From an uncultured Chloroflexota bacterium (lineage in GTDB: Bacteria; Chloroflexota; Anaerolineae; Aggregatilineales; Phototrophicaceae), in contig CALMZT010000889.1 of NCBI GenBank assembly GCA_937870805.1, positions 1 to 9,996 on the forward strand: a stretch of 9,996 nucleotides of DNA, in the 5' to 3' direction. The first letter of the stretch is position 1. Each line of letters begins with the position of its first letter. A model generated the notes under the pieces. The model made no database searches. It was given only the letters and a program-made list of their open reading frames with translations, and was not told the DNA's origin. The translations under genes and the position numbers were made by a program. Shown piece after piece: positions 1-7,134 of this stretch.

Positions 1-277
1 GATCAATAGTTGCCTGAAAAAGCCGCTTGATGTCGTCATCATGGCTGAAATCGGAGTGAAGTCCAAGCGTAGAAACTCCAAGCTCTTGTAATTCTTGTGT
101 TGTTCTTTCTACCTCTTCCGCATCAACCCCATGGATGACGATTTTCATTCCCTCGCGTGCGAGACGAATGGCGATGCCTTTTCCAATTCCCCGACTTGAG
201 CCGGTAATGAGCGCAACCTGATCTTTAAATTCGGGATAGCGCGGCTGAATAGACGCAAATAACGACGAAGTTTGCAT
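1..277 (-). CDS. Short-chain dehydrogenase/reductase (SDR), N-terminal part, cut by window edge
   Basis: This is the first 92 codons of a classical SDR oxidoreductase; the rest lies beyond base 1. The NAD(P)-binding glycine motif TGSSRGIG is at residues 25-32, on the first beta-strand/helix of a Rossmann fold (DQVALITG leads into it). A later SDF at 75-77 fits the adenine-ring-contacting aspartate of the family. The catalytic Tyr-Lys pair would lie outside the window, so activity cannot be judged. The ATG at 277 is the only good start: the frame is open upstream only to a TGA and has no other ATG there. The ribosome site is poor (GGAAAG about 14 bases upstream). SDRs of this type often reduce or oxidise sugar acids, polyols or ketoacyl groups; the substrate cannot be assigned. 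It follows a decayed MalG-type permease end, which suggests it once belonged to a sugar-transport operon. Confidence 0.88.
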   Translation of the reverse strand, partial: MQTSSLFASIQPRYPEFKDQVALITGSSRGIGKGIAIRLAREGMKIVIHGVDAEEVERTTQELQELGVSTLGLHSDFSHDDDIKRLFQATID

Positions 278-738
278 AGATGGGTCAACAACTTTCCGAC
301 AAGCATCGCAGGGAACACCCGGTCATCAGTAAATAGTCTCTGGCTTTTGTCCCTATCCTGAAAGCGATCCTTGCGTCAGTCCTGAAATAATGTAGCGCTG
401 AAGGAACAGATACAAAATCACCATAGGGGTTGCCATGATTAACGCACGACTATCAATAGCTGCCAATTATTGCCCTAAACACCTTGGAAAACAATCAGTC
501 CATCATCATCCAAAGAGGGCTGGTTCGTGATTTCATTTTTATCGGATTGCGAGAGTCTTGATGAGGGCGACATTGGAACTGTTGATAAGGGTAAAGTGCG
601 ATGTAGTACGGAGTAATTGTGAGAAGCTAACGATGGCAGAGAACGCTTCACGTAAACAATAAACCACGTTATTTACAGGAGTTTGTTCAAGAAGCTGAAT
701 TACACAATATCACTGACGCGCGTCGGATGCTAATCCTT
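278..738. other. Gene-poor, decayed stretch between operon end and SDR gene
   Basis: Apart from the permease remnant at 353-466, no gene can be supported here. Short open frames exist on both strands (for example about 475-670 minus and 661-765 plus). They lack a ribosome site and recognisable domains, and are interrupted on either side. The stretch looks like degraded coding sequence rather than a regulatory region. A 13-base word (AGGGCTGGTTCGT) at 516-528 recurs in the other intergenic region at 7471-7483. Confidence 0.5.
353..466 (-). pseudogene. Remnant of MalG-type carbohydrate ABC permease, C-terminal end only
   Basis: Thirty-seven codons and a TAG stop read as the extreme C-terminus of a CUT1-family inner-membrane permease. 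A last hydrophobic helix contains MATPMVILYLFLQRY and is followed by IISGLTQGSLSG. This matches the family's usual ending: hydrophobic helix, FLQRYF, then GLTxGAVKG. The frame is closed upstream by TAA at 467-469, and no permease sequence is recognisable beyond it. The piece is far too short to work (complete members are about 270-300 residues). It differs from the end of the intact MalG-like permease in this window (WFAQRQLVKGLTMGAVK), so it is not a local copy of that gene. It probably remains from a lost transporter gene upstream of the SDR at 277. Confidence rests on motif similarity alone. Confidence 0.6.
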
Positions 739-762
739 AAAAGGGTGGCGGCGACTACACCC
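739..762 (-). terminator. Weak Rho-independent terminator at operon end
   Basis: On the minus strand GGGTG (762-758) can pair with CACCC (747-743) around a 10-base loop, followed directly by TTTT (742-739). The stem is only five pairs and overlaps the first base of the stop codon region of the dehydrogenase gene (762-764), so it would be a modest terminator. Its position at the end of the last operon gene supports the call; the short stem argues for caution. Confidence 0.35.
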
Positions 763-1745
763 TAACCCTCATTTTCAAGCAGGACTTTTAACACAGCGCC
801 ACGCTTCAATGCAGTATCGAAAGCTTCATTGGCATGTTCCAGCGGAAAGCGATGGGTTATCAGGGTATCGACACGCACCTTTTCGGCTGCCAGCAGACGG
901 ATAGCTTCACGATAGTCATCCCCGATATACATGAGACTTCCGATGAGCCGCAGTTCCCAATCCTGGATCAAGCCTACCGGGATTGATACATCTTTACCAA
1001 ACACCCCCATCACAATCACCGCTGCCCCTTTGGTACAAGCGAAAATGGCTGAGCGTATCGTGGCTTCTAGTCCCACGCATTCAAAGACCACATCGTAAGC
1101 GTTTTCTTCCAGCTTTTTTGTGGCGTTGACACCTAATGCCGCCGCAATCTGCTGACGCGCCTCATCAAATTCCGCGACTGTGACTGATTCTGCACCGTAA
1201 GTTTTACAGACCTGGGCGACAAGTAAGCCAATTGTCCCTGCGCCAATCACTCCCACTTTTAATCCGGCGATGCTGCCCGCCAGCCGAACACCATGTACTG
1301 CTACTGCTGTTGGTTCAACCGAAGCGCCTAATTCATGGGAGAAATCATCGGGAATGAGATGAAGCTGGCGAAGGGGAACGGCGAAATATTCTGCCATCGC
1401 GCCGGGAGCTTGAAAACCCATGACCTTGAGTTCGGTGGCGATATTGTAGCGTCCGGGTTCAAAACGTGGGCGACCCGCGCCGGGCAGTGACGGTTCAATC
1501 ACCGCTTTCTTGCCGATGAGCGCAGGATCGACGCCTTCTCCGACAGCAATAATTTCGCCGCTGACTTCATGTCCCGGCAGCACAGGGTAGGTGACAAAAG
1601 GATGGTGTCCTTCTAGGACATGCAAATCTGAGCCGCAAATGCCAACCACTTTCACTTTTAAAAGTACTTCACCATGTTGTGTCTCCGGCTTATCGACGTG
1701 AATCAAATCAAGCTGATGCGGTTGGCGTATGATTACCCGTTTCAT
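762..1745 (-). CDS. Zinc-type medium-chain alcohol/polyol dehydrogenase lacking the structural-zinc cysteines
   Basis: This 327-residue cytosolic MDR-superfamily enzyme probably oxidises a sugar alcohol or related hydroxyl with NAD+. The catalytic-zinc signature is present: GICGSDLH with Cys37, and PGHE with His59-Glu60. EPTAV in the middle supplies the usual glutamate region. The Rossmann motif GAGTIG follows VGVI, and an acidic residue at the end of the next strand (VAEFDEAR) favours NAD over NADP. The loop that normally carries four structural-zinc cysteines has Pro88, Gly91, Arg94 and Ala103 instead, so that site is absent; mammalian sorbitol dehydrogenase is a known family member without it. 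The ATG at 1745 is preceded by AGGGGA with a 6-base spacer, better than the GTG start eight codons upstream. The gene lies 37 bases after the other dehydrogenase and ends the operon. Exact substrate unknown. Confidence 0.9.
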   Translation of the reverse strand: MKRVIIRQPHQLDLIHVDKPETQHGEVLLKVKVVGICGSDLHVLEGHHPFVTYPVLPGHEVSGEIIAVGEGVDPALIGKKAVIEPSLPGAGRPRFEPGRYNIATELKVMGFQAPGAMAEYFAVPLRQLHLIPDDFSHELGASVEPTAVAVHGVRLAGSIAGLKVGVIGAGTIGLLVAQVCKTYGAESVTVAEFDEARQQIAAALGVNATKKLEENAYDVVFECVGLEATIRSAIFACTKGAAVIVMGVFGKDVSIPVGLIQDWELRLIGSLMYIGDDYREAIRLLAAEKVRVDTLITHRFPLEHANEAFDTALKRGAVLKVLLENEG

Positions 1746-1751
1746 GGTCTG

Positions 1752-1757
1752 TCCCCT
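1752..1757 (-). promoter_or_regulatory. Ribosome binding site deciding the start at 1745
   Basis: AGGGGA on the minus strand ends 6 bases before the ATG at 1745. It would lie inside the coding region if translation began at the GTG eight codons upstream, so it supports the internal ATG. Confidence 0.65.
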
Positions 1758-1782
1758 AATCCTGAACACGATTGCTCGTCAA

Positions 1783-2796
1783 TTAGTCGCCTATTTTCAA
1801 ATGGACTTTCAATGTCTCGCCCGCCATGAATTGCTCGAACCCTGTCGCAAAATCGGACAGCATAAGCTGGTGACTCACTAATGGGGTAACGTCGATCACA
1901 CCGTTTTCTAGCCACGCCATCGCAGGCAAGAAGGTATAGCAGAGCGCGAATGAGCCGATAATCGTCCAATCGTTGCGGAAAATCTCATAGGGGCTGATCT
2001 GTATTTTGGCGGTCATCGGCGTCACGCCAAATTGTAGAAATTGACCGCGTGGTCGAAGGTATTGAAATGCTCCTTCAATCACAGCTGGTACGCCTGTGGC
2101 ATCAATCACAACATCGTAGCCGTTGGGTGCAATATCTTTCAAGTGTTTGGGTTGCTCAGCATCAGCAATCACAGTTTGGTTTGCGCTCATCTGCTGTGCC
2201 AATTGCAAGCGTGCGGGCTGGCGATCTACCGCCGTAATTTGCGACGCATTGCCGTGACGCAGCGCCTGGATGAGCAGCAATCCCATCGGACCACTGCCGA
2301 GCAGGAGTATTTTGTCAGCAGGATAAACGCTCAGCCGTTTGAGCGCCCACACCACACAAGCCAACGGTTCGACAAACGCTGCCTGTGTATCGCTCAAGCT
2401 GTCTGGTAATTTGTAGGCAGCCTTCGCCGGGACGTTGACATATTCGGCAAAACCGCCGCTGCGGGTGATGCCAATCCCCTGCCAGTTGCTACAGTGGTTA
2501 GCTTGCTCATTACGGCAGAAATCACAATGCCCACAGTAGAGGTTAGGGTCAACAACAACTCTATCGCCCATTTGAAGATCCGTGACCTCTTTACCCATCT
2601 CGACAACCGTGCCGCTAAATTCATGTCCGGGTATCAGAGGGAATTGTGACATGTATTCGTTACGGTAGATATGAATGTCCGTACCACAAATGCCGCTGTT
2701 GGCGACTTTGACAATGACCTCATCGGGGGCACAGCGAGGATCAGGTACAGTTTCGACGGAGATGGTTTCTGCCTGGGGAAAAAGAACAGCCTTCAT
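1783..2796 (-). CDS. Zinc-dependent medium-chain dehydrogenase (sorbitol/threonine dehydrogenase-like)
   Basis: This 337-residue MDR enzyme has both zinc sites. Catalytic-site residues are Cys37 (GICGTDIH) and His58-Glu59 (PGHEFSG), with a glutamate in FVEPLACV. The structural-zinc lobe has the full cysteine set at 88, 91, 94 and 102 (CGHCDFC, then NHC). The nucleotide fold shows GSGPMG, and an aspartate at the end of the following strand (ITAVDRQPAR) indicates NAD. Such enzymes oxidise polyols such as sorbitol, xylitol or galactitol, or L-threonine; transporter and regulator neighbours favour a polyol or sugar here. The ATG at 2796 is chosen because AGGA lies 5 bases upstream; an ATG two codons earlier and a TTG five codons earlier lack a spaced site. 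It follows the regulator gene by 31 bases and precedes the second dehydrogenase by 37, consistent with one transcript. Confidence 0.92.
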   Translation of the reverse strand: MKAVLFPQAETISVETVPDPRCAPDEVIVKVANSGICGTDIHIYRNEYMSQFPLIPGHEFSGTVVEMGKEVTDLQMGDRVVVDPNLYCGHCDFCRNEQANHCSNWQGIGITRSGGFAEYVNVPAKAAYKLPDSLSDTQAAFVEPLACVVWALKRLSVYPADKILLLGSGPMGLLLIQALRHGNASQITAVDRQPARLQLAQQMSANQTVIADAEQPKHLKDIAPNGYDVVIDATGVPAVIEGAFQYLRPRGQFLQFGVTPMTAKIQISPYEIFRNDWTIIGSFALCYTFLPAMAWLENGVIDVTPLVSHQLMLSDFATGFEQFMAGETLKVHLKIGD

Positions 2797-2827
2797 AGCC
2801 ATCCTATTCAATTTGCTAATCGTTGTA

Positions 2828-3859
2828 TCAATGCCTTAACAGTGCTGTTGTTTGGCGCAGGATGAGACGGGTTGGCAGAACGGCTTTCTCTGGGGCTAAA
2901 TCAGGATCGTCAATCTGCTTGAAAAGCAGCTCAACGGCTTTCTCTCCCATCTCAATCAAAGGCTGCGCAATCGTGGTCAGGGGCGGTATGGTATAGGACG
3001 CAATCGGTAAATCATCATAACCCATCACCGAAACGTCATCCGGAATTTTTAGCCCCATTTCTGCTACCGCGTGCATGACCCCCACCGCTGTCACATCTGT
3101 CAGCGCAAAGATCGCTGTTGGCGGCACGTTTAGTCCTAACAAATGCTGAGCCGCCTGATAGCCCATATCAAAAAGTTGTGTATCCCCTGTCACCAGCAGT
3201 GCCGGGTCATCATCCATTCCCAATTCCGCAATGGCTTCGCGTGTCCCACGAATACGGCGTATCATGGGTTCTGGATACATGGGAGCGCCTATGACTCCCA
3301 CACGCCGATGCCCCAGTTCAAACAGATGCCTCATGCCTGTGTAACCGCCTAACGAGTTATCGCAAAAAACCTGATTGCACTGCACATCCTGTAACATACG
3401 ATCAAAAAGCACAATCGGGATATTGTTGTCTCGCAGTTCTGCTAAATGTTGTGTACCGCGTGCAGAGGAATTGATAATGATGCCCTCGACACGCTGCCGC
3501 AAAAGCATTTCAATGTAATCATTTTCGCGTTCTTCATCCTCTTCAGAGTTACAAATCAGCGCGCGATAGTCATAGTCGAACAATCTTCTTTCAATCGCAG
3601 ATGCCATGCGACTATAAGCAGGATGTTCCAAAAGCGGGATCACAATACCGATGAGCATGGAACGCTGCTGCTTAAAGCTGCGTGCGAGTGAACTCGGATG
3701 GTAATTGAGTTTTTTCATTGCCCGTAAAACACGCTGTTCCAAATCTTTCTTCACACCCCCTTTTCCATTCACAACACGCGAAACTTTTGCTACCGATACT
3801 TTGGCTTCTTTCGCTACTTCGTTCATCGTGGGCGCTAACTTGTTTTTGGGCGCTGTCAT
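2828..3859 (-). CDS. LacI/GalR-family transcriptional regulator
   Basis: This 343-residue cytoplasmic DNA-binding protein of standard family length has an N-terminal helix-turn-helix at about residues 12-31 (MNEVAKEAKVSVAKVSRVVNG). A hinge helix with LARSF follows at about 58-62. The periplasmic-binding-protein-like effector domain runs from about 68 (LIGIVIP) to the end, with typical SVMGYDDLPIASYTIPPLTTI. The recognition-helix pair Val23-Ala24 is the GalR-type pair and suits operators centred on CG such as those at 7136-7165. Lys25 replaces the threonine usual at this position. The expected role is repression of the operon until a sugar or derived inducer binds. The gene sits inside the operon, 60 bases after the MalG-like permease. 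The ATG at 3859 lacks an obvious ribosome site; the ATG at residue 12 would cut into the HTH, so the first start is kept. Confidence 0.93.
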   Translation of the reverse strand: MTAPKNKLAPTMNEVAKEAKVSVAKVSRVVNGKGGVKKDLEQRVLRAMKKLNYHPSSLARSFKQQRSMLIGIVIPLLEHPAYSRMASAIERRLFDYDYRALICNSEEDEERENDYIEMLLRQRVEGIIINSSARGTQHLAELRDNNIPIVLFDRMLQDVQCNQVFCDNSLGGYTGMRHLFELGHRRVGVIGAPMYPEPMIRRIRGTREAIAELGMDDDPALLVTGDTQLFDMGYQAAQHLLGLNVPPTAIFALTDVTAVGVMHAVAEMGLKIPDDVSVMGYDDLPIASYTIPPLTTIAQPLIEMGEKAVELLFKQIDDPDLAPEKAVLPTRLILRQTTALLRH

Positions 3860-3919
3860 AGGAGAGACATTCTGTTTTGTTAAAGAATCGATAAGCCTCT
3901 ATTGTATTCACTGCCTGAA

Positions 3920-4741
3920 TTATTTCACAGCACCCATCGTCAACCCTTTCACAAGCTGACGCTGTGCAAACCATCCTGCGATCACCACAGGCAGCACCGA
4001 CGCGGTAGCCGCTGCGGACATCTTCGCCCAGAATAAGCCTTCGGCAGTTTTGAACGAGGAGATATAGACTGATACTGGAGCAGCGTTCGTCACCGTCAGG
4101 TTAAAAGCGAAGAAAAACTCGTTCCATGCAAAAATGGTGCATAACAGTGCTGTTGCAAACAGCCCCGGCGCGACGAGGCGCACGACGATGTAATAGAATT
4201 CCTGCCACAGCGATACGCCATCAATACGCCCCGCTTCCAGAATCTCATACGGTACATCTAAGAAAAATGAGCGCATCATCCAGATCACCAGCGGCAGGTT
4301 CATGGCAGTGTAGATGATAATCAGTCCCAGGTGTGTATCCCGTAACTGCAAATCGCGGAAGATCACAAACAACGGCACAATCACCCCAACGGGCGGCAGC
4401 ATTCGTGTCGAGATCAGCCACATCAGCGTGAAGTCAGTCCTTTTGGTGGGATAATAAGCCAGCGCATAGGCGGCGGGGACACCCAACAGGAGGGCGACCC
4501 CTGTTGATGCCAGCGTGATGATCGCCGTGTTGACGAGAAACTCCGTAAAATTGGTGTCGAACAGCGCATTTTGCCAATTGGAAAGCGTCGGCTGGAAAAA
4601 AAGCGTCGGTGGAAAGGCGAAAGCGTCGGCTTCCGTCTTAAATGATGTGAGCACCATCCACAAAATTGGGAAGAACATCAAAAAGGCGATCAAATAGGTA
4701 GTGATGGTCAGCCCAAAACCCGTGCGCTTATCGATTCTCAT
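3920..4741 (-). CDS. Carbohydrate ABC transporter permease, MalG/CUT1 type
   Basis: This 273-residue inner-membrane subunit belongs to a sugar/polyol ABC importer. Hydrophobic segments occur near residues 12-32, 70-95, 105-128, 137-157, 190-212 and 243-260, the six-helix plan of the family. The EAA loop that docks on the ATPase is at about 168-190 (LEAGRIDGVSLWQEFYYIV, with Glu169, Gly171, Asp174 and Gly175). The C-terminus GLTMGAVK is the family ending. Its start overlaps the stop of the MalF-like gene by four bases (ATGA), implying translational coupling and equal dosage of the two permeases. Wording such as LISTRMLPPVGVIVPLFV resembles polyol (mannitol/sorbitol) transporter permeases, which agrees with the downstream dehydrogenases, but substrate is inferred. 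No ATPase gene is adjacent. Confidence 0.94.
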   Translation of the reverse strand: MRIDKRTGFGLTITTYLIAFLMFFPILWMVLTSFKTEADAFAFPPTLFFQPTLSNWQNALFDTNFTEFLVNTAIITLASTGVALLLGVPAAYALAYYPTKRTDFTLMWLISTRMLPPVGVIVPLFVIFRDLQLRDTHLGLIIIYTAMNLPLVIWMMRSFFLDVPYEILEAGRIDGVSLWQEFYYIVVRLVAPGLFATALLCTIFAWNEFFFAFNLTVTNAAPVSVYISSFKTAEGLFWAKMSAAATASVLPVVIAGWFAQRQLVKGLTMGAVK

Positions 4742-5676
4742 GCCAACACCGCCTTTTCCTGCCCACGCCGCAAGACGCGCACAAACAACAGCACTACAAT
4801 ATTGGCAAGGATGATGGCATATACGCTGAGCGCGCTGGCTTGCCCAATATCCCAGCGCTGGAAGGCTTCTTGATAAATGCCAAAGGATAGGTTGGTCGTT
4901 TGGATTCCCGGTCCACCAGAAGTCGTGACGAAAATCTCACCAAAGACACTCAGAATGAACAGCGTTTCCATGAGCACTGCTAATTCGATGTAACGTTGGA
5001 GATGTGGCAGAACTAAAAAACGGAAAACCAACCAACCGCTGGCACCATCCATCTGTGCCGCTTCCAATTGTTCATTGTCCAGCGATTGCAACCCTGCCAA
5101 CAAAATCAGCATCATGAAGGGGGTCCACTGCCAGACGATAATCGTGATGACCGATACCATTGGGTGATGAGCTAACATATCGGGACGTGGCAAACCGAAT
5201 ATCGCGAAAAGGGACGCCAGCAAACCAAATGCCGGATTGAACAGCACATTTTTCCACAAGACGGCTGACACCGTTGGCATGATGAGGAAGGGCGTAATCA
5301 GCATGGTGCGTACAATGTTGCGCCCGTAAAAATCACGGTTGAGCAGCAGTGCCAGGATCATGCCCAGCGCAAGGGTAATAAGCACCACATTAAGCGTCAA
5401 GAACAAGGTGTTCAGCACGATGGTGACAAACGATGGATTGGTTAACACAGCAGGGTAATTCGCCAAGCCGACGAAGCCGCGTCGTGTTGGGCGTAACAAA
5501 TTCCAGCGTTCGAGACTGAAGCCTAAGGTAAACAACAAAGGGATTTGCGTCACCACAACCATAAAAATAAGGGCGGGTATGGGCAGTAAGCGCCGCGAGT
5601 AGTGTGCTCTCTTGGTCGCTTGTGTCGCTTCATTTTGCTGATCGCGTTTTGTTGTGAGCGAAAGAGTTTCGGACAT
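4738..5676 (-). CDS. Carbohydrate ABC transporter permease, MalF/CUT1 type
   Basis: This 312-residue membrane subunit is the partner of the MalG-like protein. A basic cytoplasmic N-terminus (to about residue 31) leads into the first helix at 32-53. Further hydrophobic segments are near 87-112, 122-142, 173-195, 228-252 and 280-300. The EAA loop is at about 204-225 (LEAAQMDGASGWLVFRFLVLP; Glu205-Ala206-Ala207, Asp210-Gly211-Ala212). The family motif TSGGPG lies at 252-257, before the last helix. ATG at 5676 is preferred; a TTG two codons upstream is possible, and neither has a strong ribosome site (only GCGAG about 10 bases upstream). The gene follows the binding-protein gene by 82 bases containing a stable hairpin, which may lower its expression relative to the binding protein. 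Its 3' end overlaps the next gene by 4 bases. Confidence 0.94.
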   Translation of the reverse strand: MSETLSLTTKRDQQNEATQATKRAHYSRRLLPIPALIFMVVVTQIPLLFTLGFSLERWNLLRPTRRGFVGLANYPAVLTNPSFVTIVLNTLFLTLNVVLITLALGMILALLLNRDFYGRNIVRTMLITPFLIMPTVSAVLWKNVLFNPAFGLLASLFAIFGLPRPDMLAHHPMVSVITIIVWQWTPFMMLILLAGLQSLDNEQLEAAQMDGASGWLVFRFLVLPHLQRYIELAVLMETLFILSVFGEIFVTTSGGPGIQTTNLSFGIYQEAFQRWDIGQASALSVYAIILANIVVLLFVRVLRRGQEKAVLA

Positions 5677-5710
5677 AATCAACTCGCAAAATAAACTTAA
5701 TAATTGGATG

Positions 5711-5740
5711 AAAGGGCAGCGGAATTTCCCACTGCCCTTC
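5711..5740 (-). promoter_or_regulatory. Intergenic mRNA hairpin between binding-protein and permease genes
   Basis: On the minus strand GAAGGGCAGUGG pairs with CCGCUGCCCUUU around a GAAAUU loop. That gives about 12 pairs, including two G-U pairs, starting 18 bases after the binding-protein stop. No run of U follows (UUUCAUCC), so it is unlikely to be a full terminator. Its position matches the structures between malE and malF in other bacteria. There, a 3' stem protects the binding-protein message or causes partial termination, giving excess binding protein over permease. The role here is inferred. Confidence 0.6.
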
Positions 5741-5758
5741 TGTAAACGCCACTGATAT

Positions 5759-7108
5759 TTATTGGCTGAGGTAACCTGCTTCGATCATAGCGGCATGCGC
5801 AATGTCATTCGCTCGTGTAAGTGCTTCTTCTACAGTGATGTCACCCGCGATGGCTTCAGCAATCACCTGCGATACGTCTGTACCAATTCCCTGAAATTCG
5901 GGGATGCCGACGAACTGCACACCCACGTAAGGAACGGGGTCACGGGTTGAATCGGTTGGGTCAGCGGTTTCCATCAAGCCCAGCACGACAGGTGCAAAAG
6001 GCGCAGCGTCGAGATAATTTTGATTCTCGTAGGTCGAGACGCGGGTTCCGGGCGGGACAGTTGCCCAACCATTTGTTTCGCCGACGAGATTGATGTAATC
6101 ACGGCTGGTTGCCCATGTGGCAAATTGCAGCGCTTCAGCAGGGTAATCCGTCGTTGTAGGAATCGCCAGTGACCACGCCCACAGCCAGTGATTGCCCTTC
6201 GGAACTGGACCCACAGGAGCAGGAGCAAAACCGATGTCATCCACAATGGTTGATTGTTCAGGGTTCGACAGGAAACCCGCCGCCACCGTCGCATCAACCC
6301 ACATCGCAGCTTGTCCCTGCGCCATAAGCGTCAGCGCTTCCGTGAAGCCTGTGCCCGTTGCGCCCGGTTGTCCACAATCTCTCAACAGGTTGACATAGAA
6401 ACTTACTGCTTCATTCCATTCAGGAGAGGTCAACTGCGGCTCCCAGTTTTCATCGAACCAGCGCCCGCCGTAGGTATTCACGACGGTTGTTAAGGGTGCC
6501 ATGACCTCGCCCCAACCGGGCAGCCCACGTAAGGCAATCCCATAACGCCCATTCTCAGGATCATGCAGCGCGCAAGCAAATTCACGAACCTGCTCCCATG
6601 TCGGCTGCTCCGGCATGACCAGTCCAGCTTCCTCAAACATCGCTGTGTTGTAGAACAACATACTGGATTCGCCATAGAAGGGGAGCGCATAAAGTTCCTC
6701 ATTAAACGACAACCCTAAGCGCACGCCTGGAAGGATGTCTTCAAAGCCGTAATCTGGTTGCACATTATCCGGGTATTGAGCAGCCAGTTCATCAATAGAG
6801 TAAATCCAGCCATTTTCAGCCCAGATTGGGACTTCAAACATGCCGACAGTAACAATGTCAAATGTGTTTGAGCCTGTCGCAACATCGGTAGTGACCGTAT
6901 CGCGAAGTTCATTTTCAGGCAAGACCACCCAATTGAGACGAATATTTGGATAGGCGGCTTGGAAAGTGTCTGTAAAACTTTGCATCACCACCATGTCAGG
7001 ATTATTGACGGTGGCGATGGTCAGCTCAACGACATCTTGGGCAGAAACGACTGCACTCCCTAGCAGCAGCAACAAAACAGTCAACAAGAGAACAAATCTA
7101 CGTGTCAT
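5759..7108 (-). CDS. Extracellular solute-binding protein family 1 of a sugar/polyol ABC importer
   Basis: This 449-residue secreted receptor captures the substrate and delivers it to the two permeases. A Sec signal peptide spans about residues 1-23 (MTRRF, then a long leucine/valine core, cut likely after VSA). There is no lipobox cysteine, so the protein is probably released or held by the permease. The mature part has the family-1 pattern: DIVTVGMFEVPIWAENGWI at 84-102, the ALPFYGESSMLFYN hinge segment, WAWSLAIPTTT, and a final VEEALTRANDIAHAAM helix. The MFEVPIWAENGW wording resembles mannitol/sorbitol (SmoE-like) binding proteins, hence a polyol guess. The ATG at 7108 has GGAGGA 7 bases upstream; the ATG five codons earlier would place that site inside the gene. 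It is the first gene of the operon, under the twin operators. Confidence 0.93.
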   Translation of the reverse strand: MTRRFVLLLTVLLLLLGSAVVSAQDVVELTIATVNNPDMVVMQSFTDTFQAAYPNIRLNWVVLPENELRDTVTTDVATGSNTFDIVTVGMFEVPIWAENGWIYSIDELAAQYPDNVQPDYGFEDILPGVRLGLSFNEELYALPFYGESSMLFYNTAMFEEAGLVMPEQPTWEQVREFACALHDPENGRYGIALRGLPGWGEVMAPLTTVVNTYGGRWFDENWEPQLTSPEWNEAVSFYVNLLRDCGQPGATGTGFTEALTLMAQGQAAMWVDATVAAGFLSNPEQSTIVDDIGFAPAPVGPVPKGNHWLWAWSLAIPTTTDYPAEALQFATWATSRDYINLVGETNGWATVPPGTRVSTYENQNYLDAAPFAPVVLGLMETADPTDSTRDPVPYVGVQFVGIPEFQGIGTDVSQVIAEAIAGDITVEEALTRANDIAHAAMIEAGYLSQ

Positions 7109-7115
7109 CTGATCT

Positions 7116-7121
7116 TCCTCC
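7116..7121 (-). promoter_or_regulatory. Strong ribosome binding site of the solute-binding protein gene
   Basis: GGAGGA on the minus strand ends 7 bases before ATG 7108. It is the best Shine-Dalgarno match in the window, as expected for the most abundant protein of an ABC importer. It rules against the in-frame ATG at 7123, which directly precedes the site. Confidence 0.75.
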
Positions 7122-7134
7122 ATGATTTTATTTT

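Noticed and set aside
475..670. Minus-strand open frame of about 66 codons ending just before the permease remnant
   Set aside because: It is serine-rich, has no good start, and no similarity is recognisable. Alternative frames of the same stretch are equally uninformative. A distant resemblance of one frame to a transposase C-terminus was too weak to keep.
661..765. Plus-strand open stretch reading KPRYLQEFVQEAELHNI before a TAA
   Set aside because: It looks protein-like in composition, but it has no start codon with a ribosome site, overlaps the dehydrogenase 3' end, and matches no family I recognise. It may be a decayed fragment but cannot be called a gene.
5974..6297. 107-codon minus-strand frame inside the binding-protein gene
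   Set aside because: It overlaps the well-supported binding-protein gene in another frame and its translation lacks any family features.
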